The notes under the pieces: model-generated
What the model was told of the DNA's origin: nothing
Database searches by the model: none
Seen by the model: only the letters and a program-made list of their open reading frames with translations
Assembly (NCBI RefSeq): GCF_001418475.1
Contig: NZ_LIQX01000206.1
Location: forward strand, 1 to 38,572
Source: Streptomyces ossamyceticus
GTDB taxonomy: Bacteria; Actinomycetota; Actinomycetes; Streptomycetales; Streptomycetaceae
Direction of reading: 5' to 3'
DNA: 38,572 nucleotides
Shown here: piece by piece, positions 11,044-17,725 of the stretch
Position numbering within the stretch: position 1 is the stretch's first letter
Layout: each line of letters begins with the position of its first letter
Position numbers and translations under genes: made by a program

Positions 11044-12659
11044 CTCTCCTTCTGCAGTACGGACAGTGCGGCGATGAGTTCGGCCTGCGGCTCGGGGTGG
11101 ACATCGAGGGCGTCGAGCGGAGCGAGGCGGCGATCACGCTCGGTATCGAGCGCCCGTTCGAGGTACTCGGTGAGCAGCCGCCCGCCGCGGTCCCGCAGCC
11201 GGAGCGCGCCGTGTGCCCCGATCCGCTCGGCGAGCCCCTCACCGGCCGCCCTGGCGCGGCGGCCGCCCAGCAGGGCCGTGGCGACGAGGGCGGCGACGGC
11301 CTCGGGGTCGGGCGCGACGCCCCGGTCGAGGTCGCGCACCTCCTCCTCGGCGTGCTCCTCCAGGACGCGCCGCCAGCGCCGTACGGCCATCCCGATGCGG
11401 TGCTCGGTGTTCCCGGGGGTCGACAGACGGTCCATCAACCCGGCGGCGACGGCGGCCGGTTCGCGCCGCCACGCCTCGCGGATGCGCTCGTCGGCGGCGG
11501 TGACGGCGCACATCAGGAGCGTGCCGAGGCTCTCCACCAGCGCGTCGAGCAGTTCACCGGCGGTGCAGTCGAGCGGGTAGCTGCGCCAGCGCTTGAGTGC
11601 GTCGCCCGCCAGCACGGCCCCGGCCTGCAACCGCCCCTTCACGCGCGCGTGCTCGCCGTCGTACGCCATGTCGACGGCCGAGGTGAGCCGGAGCGCGGCG
11701 GAGTACTGCTGGGCGGCGGCGCTGGCCAGCTCGGGCATCCGGGTCCGCAGCGAGTCGAGTACGCCGTGCGCGGTGCGGGCCATGGCCTGCTGCCGCGTGG
11801 CCGGGTCGGTCGCCTGCTGGGTGAGCCAGGTCAGCAGCGGCGCGACGGCGGTGGCCGGGAGCAGCCCACCGCCCCAGGCGGACTCGGGGAGTTCCGGGAC
11901 GGTGAACCGGGGTACGTCGCCGAGCCCTGCCTTGGTCAGCAGGGCCGCGTACTGGCGGGAGACCTCGGACACGACCTGGTGGGGAACCCGGTCGAGCACC
12001 GTGATGAGGGTGGCCCGATGCTCCTTGGCGGTGCGCAGCAGGTGCCACGGCACGGCGTCGGCATACCGCGCGGCCGTGGTCACCATCACCCAGATGTCCG
12101 CGGCGCAGATGAGTTCCGCGGCGAGTACGCGGTTCTCGGCCACCAGAGAGTCGATGTCCGGGGCGTCGAGCAGGGCGAGACCGCGCGGGAGGCTCTCGGC
12201 GGTCTCGATGCGCAGGACGCGCTCGCCGTCCCGGTCCGGGGGGAATGAGTCGTCGCCCAGGTCCTGGCCCAGTTCCTGCTGGGGCAGCCACGCGCGCGTG
12301 AGGTTGGGCAGGACGCGCATGCCGCTGAACCAGTGGTGGTCCTCGGGATGACACACCAGGACGGGCGTCCGGGTGGTCGGCCGCAGGACGCCTGCCTGGC
12401 TGACCTTCCGTCCGACCAGGGAGTTGACGAGGGTGGACTTACCGGCCCCGGTCGAGCCCCCGACAACGGCGAGCAATGGCGCTTCGGGTTGCCGCAAGCG
12501 GGGCACCAAGTAGTCGTCGAGTTGCGCGAGTAGTTCGTCGCGGTTGGCACGCGCGCGCTGGGCCCCTGCCAGGGGCAGCGGAAAGCGCGCGGCGGCGACA
12601 CGGTCGCGCAAGGTGGAGAGCGCGTCGAGCAGCTGAGGCCGTACGTCCAAGGTCACCAC
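11040..12659 (-). CDS. dynA: Dynamin-like GTPase, probable DynA
   Basis: About 539 aa, without a clear membrane segment. The G domain has [17 protein letters not shown] near residue 73, a switch Thr in [19 protein letters not shown] near 164 and TVLDRV near 219. The remainder is helical and Arg/Ala-rich, as in dynamin-like stalks. It is the first gene of the pair and is coupled to the membrane-anchored partner by a 4-nt overlap. The start is uncertain. The frame is open to 12,806, but tandem GTG codons at 12,659 and 12,656 begin the conserved-looking sequence. No good Shine-Dalgarno precedes them, so translation may be leaderless. An ATG at 12,698 is an alternative. Confidence 0.8.
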   Translation of the reverse strand: MVTLDVRPQLLDALSTLRDRVAAARFPLPLAGAQRARANRDELLAQLDDYLVPRLRQPEAPLLAVVGGSTGAGKSTLVNSLVGRKVSQAGVLRPTTRTPVLVCHPEDHHWFSGMRVLPNLTRAWLPQQELGQDLGDDSFPPDRDGERVLRIETAESLPRGLALLDAPDIDSLVAENRVLAAELICAADIWVMVTTAARYADAVPWHLLRTAKEHRATLITVLDRVPHQVVSEVSRQYAALLTKAGLGDVPRFTVPELPESAWGGGLLPATAVAPLLTWLTQQATDPATRQQAMARTAHGVLDSLRTRMPELASAAAQQYSAALRLTSAVDMAYDGEHARVKGRLQAGAVLAGDALKRWRSYPLDCTAGELLDALVESLGTLLMCAVTAADERIREAWRREPAAVAAGLMDRLSTPGNTEHRIGMAVRRWRRVLEEHAEEEVRDLDRGVAPDPEAVAALVATALLGGRRARAAGEGLAERIGAHGALRLRDRGGRLLTEYLERALDTERDRRLAPLDALDVHPEPQAELIAALSVLQKER

Positions 12660-12969
12660 ATGCGAAGAATGCCCAATTTTGTGGACTTTCTGAAGCATAT
12701 AAGTACGTCTGCGCGCCGACAGGACACACGGGATGGAGGGGACGAGAGGGGCGCAGGCATAACGAGTGCACAACACCCGAGGCACGAGGCGCCAAAAGAG
12801 GTGCACGATTCGTACCTGCCTGCGATTATCAGGACCGCTTCACCGAACCTCCACATTGAGCCACGGAGGCGAAGCAACAGGGGCAAGGACTCGGGAGCTC
12901 TATCCTTGTCCCCGGCAACGTCACGGATCTGCCCACACCCGGGCACCACGACAGAGGCCACCACACCCG
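12660..12969. other. Promoter-bearing gap between dynA and tRNA-Arg
   Basis: About 310 bp with no gene. The left end is unusually A/T-rich for this genome (12,665-12,710) and probably holds the dynA promoter. Near 12,880-12,913 a stem (GGGGCAAGGA with TCCTTGTCCCC, one bulge) lies upstream of the tRNA. I do not recognise a clear tRNA promoter. Confidence 0.4.
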
Positions 12970-13045
12970 GCCCCCGTAGCTCAGTGGATAGAGCAGGCGC
13001 CTTCTAAGCGCTTGGCCGCAGGTTCGAGTCCTGCCGGGGGCGCCA
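12970..13045 (+). tRNA. tRNA-Arg (anticodon TCT)
   Basis: A complete cloverleaf. The acceptor stem GCCCCCG pairs with CGGGGGC, followed by discriminator G and an encoded CCA. The D-stem is GCTC/GAGC, and the anticodon stem GGCGC pairs with GCGCT around loop CTTCTAA. The T-arm is GCAGG, TTCGAGT, CCTGC. The anticodon TCT reads AGA and AGG. Its 3' part from 12,999 is the attachment site of the element to its right; integration has kept the gene intact. Confidence 0.97.
12999..13044 (+). repeat. att site, left copy (inside tRNA-Arg)
   Basis: A 46-bp sequence from the anticodon stem to the CC of the CCA end, identical to 17,506-17,551. Flanks differ immediately outside (C against T on the left, A against C on the right), so these are the exact limits. 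This is the usual geometry for a tyrosine integrase using a tRNA 3' end. Confidence 0.93.
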
Positions 13046-13098
13046 CAACCCTTCTGAGCAGGCAGAACAGGCCAGAAGGATCTTCGAAAGCCGCGTGA

Positions 13099-13125
13099 CT
13101 TACCTACCAGACTCGGTTAGGTAAG
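13099..13125. promoter_or_regulatory. Inverted repeat upstream of integrase
   Basis: Arms CTTACCTA (13,099-13,106) and TAGGTAAG (13,118-13,125) lie 50 bp before the integrase start and 54 bp after the tRNA. The position suits an operator, an integrase arm site or an excisionase site. The element's XRE protein is a candidate ligand, by inference only. Confidence 0.5.
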
Positions 13126-13175
13126 GCGCCTAGCGGACTGCACCTTGCCTAGCCCGGACACCAGGGAGTCACCCC

Positions 13176-14363
13176 GTGTCGGCACAGGCCAGGAAGTCAC
13201 CTCTCAGGGCTTCTCAGGGAACCAGCAGGACCACCGCGCTCCGAGCCATCCCCACCGACCCGGACCAGTCAGAGGTCAGGGCAGCGTTCCTCTCCGACTA
13301 CGCCACGCATCTCAGGGCCAGCAACAACAAGCACGGACGGCCCTACCAGGAGAAGACAGTCACGGCGTACACAAAGGCTGTCAGGGCCCTGGACCAGTGG
13401 ATGACGGAGCAGGGCATGGAGGGGGATTACCTCTCCGTCGACACAGCCACGCTGAACCTGTTCTTCAGGGCGTACTACCAGGCTCACGAACAGGGCGGGA
13501 CCAACACCGTTCAAAGGAACCTGCGTACGTTCTTCACCTGGCTGGAAGAGGAGTACGACCACGCCCACCCGTACCGAGACAAGAAGCTCCAGAGGTACGC
13601 CGCACCCACGGGAGTGAAGCCCAAGACCCTCAGCTCTGAGTTCGTGGCGGACATGCTGAAGGTGACAGGGAACGGGCATCCCCGAGTGAGGGAGTTCGAG
13701 AAGGTTCGGGACCACGCAATCATGCGGGTTCTCACTGAAGGACTGAGGGCTGAAGAACTCCTGATGCTCCGTCTGGATTCACTCGACCTGGAGCAGGGCC
13801 TAGCTCAGGTGGTTCCGCTGAAGGACGCACGGAGCAGTGGAGAGGGCAGGATCATTCCCCTTCAGCCCAAGACTGTCGTAGCTCTGACTCGATACATCAG
13901 GGCCAGGGAGAGTCACAAGCTCAGTAAGGGTGAGTGGCTGTGGCTGGGCAGCAGGAACAGGTCTCGGCTCACCTACTCCGGTCTCTATCGGATGCTCAAC
14001 AGGAGGGCCAAGGATGCTGGTTACGAGGGATGCCACCCCCACCAGTTCCGGCACACGTGGACTGACGACATGCTCTCTGCTGGTGTAGCTGGAGAGGACG
14101 TCATGACTCTGGCTGGGTGGAAAGACTCGACCATGCTCCGTAGGTACGCGGCAGACATGGCAGTGAGCAGGGCTGTGAAGGTGGCCAAGAAGCTGGGAGA
14201 CCGGTACCGAGACTGTCTGCGGGACCGTGCCCGCAGAGCCTCTAGGGAAAGGGTCGTGCTCCTCGGAGTGCGGCCCCTTCTGTCATCCCTGAAGGTACGC
14301 AAAAGCATCCGACACAAGATCTCTCACTTAGGTATCCTTGAAGGGTGGGACAGCACTGCCTGA
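13176..14363 (+). CDS. int: Tyrosine-type site-specific integrase
   Basis: A 395-aa recombinase. An N-terminal SAM-like core-binding region (about 32-125) is followed by the catalytic domain. Arg191 lies in LTEGLRAEELLML, with a probable Lys216; then HPHQFRHTW (His289, Arg292, His293), AGW (Trp315) and the nucleophile Tyr324 in MLRRYAA. All catalytic residues are present, so it looks active. The GTG at 13,176 has GGGAG 8 nt upstream and lies 130 bp after the tRNA, the usual place for an integrase of a tRNA-borne element. A rare TTA codon at 14,328-14,330 (Leu385) makes full-length translation depend on the bldA leucyl-tRNA, but it falls after the active site. A terminator follows at 14,427. 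Confidence 0.95.
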   Translation: MSAQARKSPLRASQGTSRTTALRAIPTDPDQSEVRAAFLSDYATHLRASNNKHGRPYQEKTVTAYTKAVRALDQWMTEQGMEGDYLSVDTATLNLFFRAYYQAHEQGGTNTVQRNLRTFFTWLEEEYDHAHPYRDKKLQRYAAPTGVKPKTLSSEFVADMLKVTGNGHPRVREFEKVRDHAIMRVLTEGLRAEELLMLRLDSLDLEQGLAQVVPLKDARSSGEGRIIPLQPKTVVALTRYIRARESHKLSKGEWLWLGSRNRSRLTYSGLYRMLNRRAKDAGYEGCHPHQFRHTWTDDMLSAGVAGEDVMTLAGWKDSTMLRRYAADMAVSRAVKVAKKLGDRYRDCLRDRARRASRERVVLLGVRPLLSSLKVRKSIRHKISHLGILEGWDSTA

Positions 14364-14426
14364 ATACAGGTAGGGGGTTCCCACAGTCTCCGTCTGGTTG
14401 GTTCATCGTGTTCGTCGCACGAGACA

Positions 14427-14468
14427 GAGGGTCGGCTCTCACTCACGAGGGTCGGCCCTCTTCTATTT
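14427..14468 (+). terminator. Intrinsic terminator after integrase
   Basis: A 14-bp stem of GAGGGTCGGCTCTC with GAGGGTCGGCCCTC (three G-U pairs, loop ACTCAC) followed by TTCTATTT. The two arms are also near-identical direct repeats, because each half is itself nearly self-complementary. Confidence 0.8.
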
Positions 14469-14585
14469 CCCGAACCATGCCCCAAAAGTCGGAGGCAGAC
14501 AGGGGGGTATCTGACACGTTCCCCTGCCATACCCATATCCAAATGTGCCCCAAGGTTGGGGCGAATCGCCGAGGAGGCAACACCT

Positions 14586-14771
14586 ATGAAGCGCCACTAC
14601 ACCCGCACCGTGACCGGATACCGTTGCGCGTCCTGCCGACAGGAGTTCAGCACCCGTAGGGAGTTCGGCCAGCACTGTGGTAGCCGAGAGAACAAGTGCA
14701 GGCACCCGCTATCGATGGGGCTAAGCATTGACCTAGCCGTCGGTCCGTACCACTGGACTAAGGCAGCGTAA
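14586..14771 (+). CDS. Small zinc-finger-like protein
   Basis: A 61-aa protein with RBS GAGGAGG 8 nt before the ATG. A C-x2-C pair in YRCASCRQEF is followed by FGQHCGSRENKC, giving a compact C2H2- or C2HC-type zinc finger (Cys16, Cys19, His33 or Cys34, Cys41). It is basic at the N-terminus. Small proteins of this kind in actinophages and integrative elements bind DNA; some are excision or regulatory factors. It lies between the integrase and the GIY-YIG gene and has its own terminator at 14,837, so it appears to be a separate transcription unit. It is a candidate recombination directionality factor, but that is inference. Confidence 0.7.
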   Translation: MKRHYTRTVTGYRCASCRQEFSTRREFGQHCGSRENKCRHPLSMGLSIDLAVGPYHWTKAA

Positions 14772-14836
14772 GAATCCCTGTACGGCCAGGAGAGAGGCTG
14801 TGAGGGAATGGCCAGACAACTACATAGACCCACACG

Positions 14837-14874
14837 CGAGAGGCCCTAGGAACGATCCTGGGGCCTCTCGTATT
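14837..14874 (+). terminator. Intrinsic terminator after zinc-finger gene
   Basis: A 14-bp stem (CGAGAGGCCCTAGG with CCTGGGGCCTCTCG, one G-U pair, loop AACGAT) followed by TATT. Confidence 0.8.
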
Positions 14875-14951
14875 GGTGGGGATGCAACACCCGAGGGAAC
14901 TGCGGCCGGGGCCGAGCCCGACCGATTCCCTTGTCTGTAAGGCGCACAACC

Positions 14952-15734
14952 ATGACGAACGACGACGGACGCCTAGTAGGAGGATTTACCTGCGTGGTAC
15001 CAATCAGCCCAACCGAACTATGTGGAGGGGAGCTTTACCGAGGAAGGCTCTACGGCCCGCCAAAGGCAAAGGTCCCACTGTGTGAGAGGCATGCAGCAAT
15101 CACCTACGCACACAACACCACCACCTACAGGAGCATGCTGGCAAAGGAAGCCGAGAGGGCTGGACTAACTCTCGACCTACCTGGATGGACTTACATCATC
15201 TGGCTACCCAACGGGCGAATCAAGATTGGAACCAGCAGCAGCGATGAGAACCTAGTGGGGAGGTGGATAAATATCAGCCGCGACTACAGGAGGCGGGGCT
15301 TCTTCGATGGTATCAGGCCCATTGCGATTATCCCTGGTGGAGCTGCGGAGGAAGACAGGCTTCACCGCCGATTCCGAGACTTCCGGGTTGAGGATGAGTA
15401 CGGAGAGCAGTTCAGAGCAGAGCCCGAGCTAATCGCCTACGCGGAGATGTATGGAATCCCCGAGGATAAGACACACCTAGTCGCGGAGTTCGAAGAGGCT
15501 TGGGCTAGGAGCGATGCCAGGAACAGGAAGAGGCTAGTAGTACATGCTCCGGCTATGAGAAGAAGAGTTCCCCACCAAGGCAGGAAGAACGAGGAACCCA
15601 CCACACCGAGACCAAGCAAGAAACCTAAGAAACCCATAGCCCCTCCCGATTCAGTTAACGGAGGGAGTATGACAGATGATCTCCCCCGAGAAACACAAGA
15701 GACCGGGGAGCATGGCCCCCGGTCTTCCGTGTGA
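14952..15734 (+). CDS. GIY-YIG (T5orf172/MUG113-like) nuclease-like protein with N-terminal Cys/His cluster
   Basis: About 260 aa in three parts. Residues 1-50 carry Cys14, Cys24, Cys44 and His47, a plausible zinc site. Residues 78-155 resemble the T5orf172/MUG113 branch of GIY-YIG nucleases: WTYIIW, then IKIGTS, LVGRW with Arg104, EEDRLHRRF (Glu134, His138) and EYGEQF. The C-terminal 70 residues are basic and Pro/Lys-rich. The start is either the ATG at 14,952 (AAGG upstream) or a TTG at 14,931. The gene is compositionally unlike the chromosome. Possible roles are DNA cleavage in element maintenance, restriction of competing DNA, or processing of the element. The fold call is moderate; activity is unproven. 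Confidence 0.7.
   Translation: MTNDDGRLVGGFTCVVPISPTELCGGELYRGRLYGPPKAKVPLCERHAAITYAHNTTTYRSMLAKEAERAGLTLDLPGWTYIIWLPNGRIKIGTSSSDENLVGRWINISRDYRRRGFFDGIRPIAIIPGGAAEEDRLHRRFRDFRVEDEYGEQFRAEPELIAYAEMYGIPEDKTHLVAEFEEAWARSDARNRKRLVVHAPAMRRRVPHQGRKNEEPTTPRPSKKPKKPIAPPDSVNGGSMTDDLPRETQETGEHGPRSSV
15699..15726. terminator. Bidirectional terminator between GIY-YIG gene and 63-aa gene
   Basis: A 10-bp stem (AAGACCGGGG with CCCCGGTCTT) overlapping the last codons of the plus-strand gene and 18 bp beyond the minus-strand stop at 15,744. Confidence 0.6.
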
Positions 15735-15743
15735 GTTGTTCCC

Positions 15744-15935
15744 TCATCTCCGCTTCTCTTTGCAGCGGTAGCAGGAGCAGGGCGGGTATTCGGAGGTCAT
15801 GAGCACTTCCCCCGCCTCGATCACTCGTGCGGGCTTGATGACTGCCTTCTCTCCGGTCTCTCTGTTCACCCGGTACACCTCGATGCGCAGTGTCGCGAGA
15901 GGTGGTGCGTCTGCCTTGTCCGTCATGCCATGCAT
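15744..15935 (-). CDS. Small conserved-looking protein divergent from XRE regulator
   Basis: About 63 aa from an ATG at 15,935 preceded by GGGGAC; a 60-aa form from 15,926 is possible. The body, TLRIEVYRVNRETGEKAV, looks like two beta strands. The C-terminus is YPPCSCYRCKEKRR, a Cys cluster with a basic tail that could bind a metal. It lies head to head with the XRE-type regulator and overlaps or abuts its 5' end, a common arrangement for streptomycete XRE regulators and small partner proteins. No function is assigned. It could be an antagonist or partner of the regulator, or an excision factor. Confidence 0.6.
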   Translation of the reverse strand: MHGMTDKADAPPLATLRIEVYRVNRETGEKAVIKPARVIEAGEVLMTSEYPPCSCYRCKEKRR

Positions 15936-16805
15936 CGTGTGTCCCCACTTGGGACGAACTTGGTCCCGTGCAAGGACAGTTGGGAGGTCTGGGCGGTACC
16001 TTCGAAGAAGGCCCAAACGTCCCTGGGAGAGACCTTGAACACTGCCCTACGATCAGCTATGGAGTCAGCCGGTCTCTCACCCAGACAGCTAGCCCTGAGA
16101 GTCGGAGTCTCCGGGAAGACGGTGGAACGGTGGATCACCAATGACGAACTGATTCCCCACGCACGGAACCGGGAAGACGCTTGCAAGGCATTGGGAGTGG
16201 ATGAGGAAATGCTCTGGCCCAAGGCAGTGAAGGAACGAATCAAGACGGGCGGAGACAGGGAGATCCTTCACAGCTACCCATATCGATCTGCCTGCCCCTC
16301 CAATGTCTGGGGAGAACTGACAGAGCAAGCCACAGATGAACTGTTCTTCGCCGGATACACGAACTACTTCCTGTGGACCCAGGTACCGGACTTCCCTGGA
16401 ATCCTGCGCCGTAAGAAGCAGGAGGGGTGCCGTATAAGGTTCCTTCTGGGAGACCCCAATGGAGAAGTGACCAGGCAGCGGGAAACCATCGAGGACGTAG
16501 CCCTTACCGTCAGCACCCGAATCAGGATCACACTGGAGAACCTGGAGAAGCTGAGGGACCTAGAAGGGATTGAGGCTCGGTTCTCTTCCCCGGAAGATGC
16601 CGTCAATCACGTATCCCTCTCCGTGTTCCGCTTCGACAGTGAAGCACTGGTCACACCCCATCTGGCCAGGCTGGTTGGGCATGACTCACCCCTACTTCAT
16701 CTGCGCCGTATCGGGGATGGGGGCATGTTCTCCCGGTTCTCCGACCATGCAGAAGAACTGTGGGAGAGGGCTGCTCCTATCCAGTCGGAGAAAACAACGG
16801 CCTAG
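15930..16805 (+). CDS. XRE-type HTH regulator with large C-terminal domain (DUF5919-like)
   Basis: Up to 291 aa. A helix-turn-helix lies near residues 38-75 (LSPRQLALRVGVSGKTVERWI), followed by an ALGVDEEMLWP segment. A ~190-residue C-terminal domain follows, with YPYRSACPSNVWGEL, LFFAGYTNYFLW, GCRIRFLLGDPNGEVTR and VSLSVFRFD. It resembles the DUF5919 domain of actinobacterial XRE proteins and may sense a ligand. The start is problematic. ATG 15,930, GTG 15,939 and TTG 15,960 lack good ribosome sites. The best Shine-Dalgarno (GGGAGG at about 15,982) points at a GTA codon at 15,996, which would begin the natural-looking PSKKAQTSLGETLN. A TTG at 16,035 with GGGAGA is another option. It is the element's probable regulator. 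Confidence 0.8.
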   Translation: MHRVSPLGTNLVPCKDSWEVWAVPSKKAQTSLGETLNTALRSAMESAGLSPRQLALRVGVSGKTVERWITNDELIPHARNREDACKALGVDEEMLWPKAVKERIKTGGDREILHSYPYRSACPSNVWGELTEQATDELFFAGYTNYFLWTQVPDFPGILRRKKQEGCRIRFLLGDPNGEVTRQRETIEDVALTVSTRIRITLENLEKLRDLEGIEARFSSPEDAVNHVSLSVFRFDSEALVTPHLARLVGHDSPLLHLRRIGDGGMFSRFSDHAEELWERAAPIQSEKTTA

Positions 16806-17505
16806 GCCCAAGGAATCACTACTTAGTGCGGGGTAACTCTGCACTAGTGCGGGTTATGGGGCTGTAAGTACGGACTAGTGACTAAGCACCCGCTTACCCT
16901 CCGGTCATCCCTACCCCACCACTCCATCCGGGTATGTGACGTAGAGCACACCTATGTATGGTGGAATTTTTAGGGGACTCACCTCCACCTCCACGGCGCC
17001 ATTTAATAACCCCCGGGTTGCCCTACTTTGTCCACCAGGAATTGAACACGTTCGAGAATCCTCTGACCTGCAAGGACTCTGGACCATCTGAATTCACGGG
17101 AATGGGCGGAGAGGGGAGAGGGCGGGGGTCTCTGTTCTCTATTGATAAGGGCTCTGGATATCTCCATATGGGCAGGCCAATACGGGACCGGAGAGAAGGC
17201 AGCACAGTCCATCTCTCGACAGGCCAGACACTCGGCACCAGTGCACCCCTGCTCTACCCCGTGCGTGTCCGTCTCCAGGGCTGTGGGGACAGGGCTGGAC
17301 CGAGGAGATCAGGGCAGGGGAGATAGGCCAGGAGAGAGGCGTACAGAGGTTTCCCCTGGTCAGGCATGGCAGCGGACAGGGCCGCTGCACACCAGGCAGA
17401 CAGGGGAGGCAACTTCACTAGAGAGTCCTACGCAAGGTGCCTGGTGGGGTGTTGAGGGGTAGTCAGGCCACGTTTCCGCAGGTTAGAGTCTTGGCTAGTC
17501 ACGTT
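16806..17505. other. Gene-free right arm of the integrative element
   Basis: About 700 bp with no supportable gene. The left part (16,824-16,882) holds three related repeats: TAGTGCGGGGTAA at 16,824, TAGTGCGGGTTAT at 16,845 and CTAGTGAC at 16,875. Spacings of about 21 and 31 bp keep them on one face of the helix. The second contains the palindrome GCACTAGTGC (16,841-16,850). These could be integrase arm sites, regulator operators or an origin. The remainder is purine-rich GGAGAGG-like sequence. A diverged copy of the tRNA T-arm sits at 17,476-17,495. Confidence 0.55.
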
Positions 17506-17551
17506 GCCTTCTAAGCGCTTGGCCGCAGGTTCGAGTCCTGCCGGGGGCGCC
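17506..17551 (+). repeat. att site, right copy
   Basis: A perfect 46-bp copy of 12,999-13,044. It is only the 3' part of the tRNA; the sequence 5' of it cannot complete a cloverleaf, so it is a junction and not a second tRNA gene. Confidence 0.93.
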
Positions 17552-17559
17552 CACTCCCC

Positions 17560-17583
17560 GCCCTCCTCCGGGAGGGCATTTTT
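17560..17583 (+). terminator. Probable original terminator of tRNA-Arg, displaced by integration
   Basis: A 7-bp GCCCTCC/GGAGGGC stem with a UCCG tetraloop followed by ATTTTT, starting 9 bp after the right att copy. It lies where the terminator of an uninterrupted tRNA gene would be. Confidence 0.75.
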
Positions 17584-17725
17584 GCTGGTCAGACGCTATC
17601 CGGGAGCCCGACAGAAAGTCCCGGACCCCCTCCCGTCGCCGAGGGCGGGATTCCGAGGCTGTACGGCTGTCAGCGGGTTTCTGCGGGTCGCCGTGTCGAA
17701 TACGTGTCGAAGTTTTCGGCGCCCC

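Larger units (their letters stand above)
12999..17551 (+). mobile_element. 4.55-kb integrative element in tRNA-Arg(TCT)
   Basis: It is bounded by a perfect 46-bp direct repeat and begins with an integrase gene beside the tRNA. The interior is visibly less G+C rich and uses A/T-ending codons more often than its neighbours, which points to transfer. The content is the integrase, a 61-aa zinc-finger-like protein, a GIY-YIG-like protein, a 63-aa protein on the opposite strand, an XRE-type regulator and a gene-free right arm. No replication initiator, FtsK-like transfer protein, relaxase or phage structural gene is visible. It is therefore either a satellite needing a helper or a decayed element. 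The boundaries are firm; the class of element is not. Confidence 0.9.

Noticed and set aside
15669..15734. A separate 21-aa peptide gene with a strong GGAGGG site at the end of the GIY-YIG gene
   Set aside because: It is in frame with the larger protein and has no recognisable feature, so an internal start cannot be distinguished from chance.
16806..17505. CRISPR array or gene in the purine-rich right arm
   Set aside because: Repeats are few, short and not regularly interspersed with unique spacers of constant length; no frame has a start with a ribosome site and recognisable protein.
17506..17551. A second tRNA-Arg gene
   Set aside because: Only the 3' 46 bp match; there is no acceptor 5' strand or D-arm, so it is an att copy.
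12999..17551. A conjugative AICE of the pSAM2 type
   Set aside because: No replication initiator, FtsK/SpoIIIE-like transfer gene or spread gene is present in the interval.
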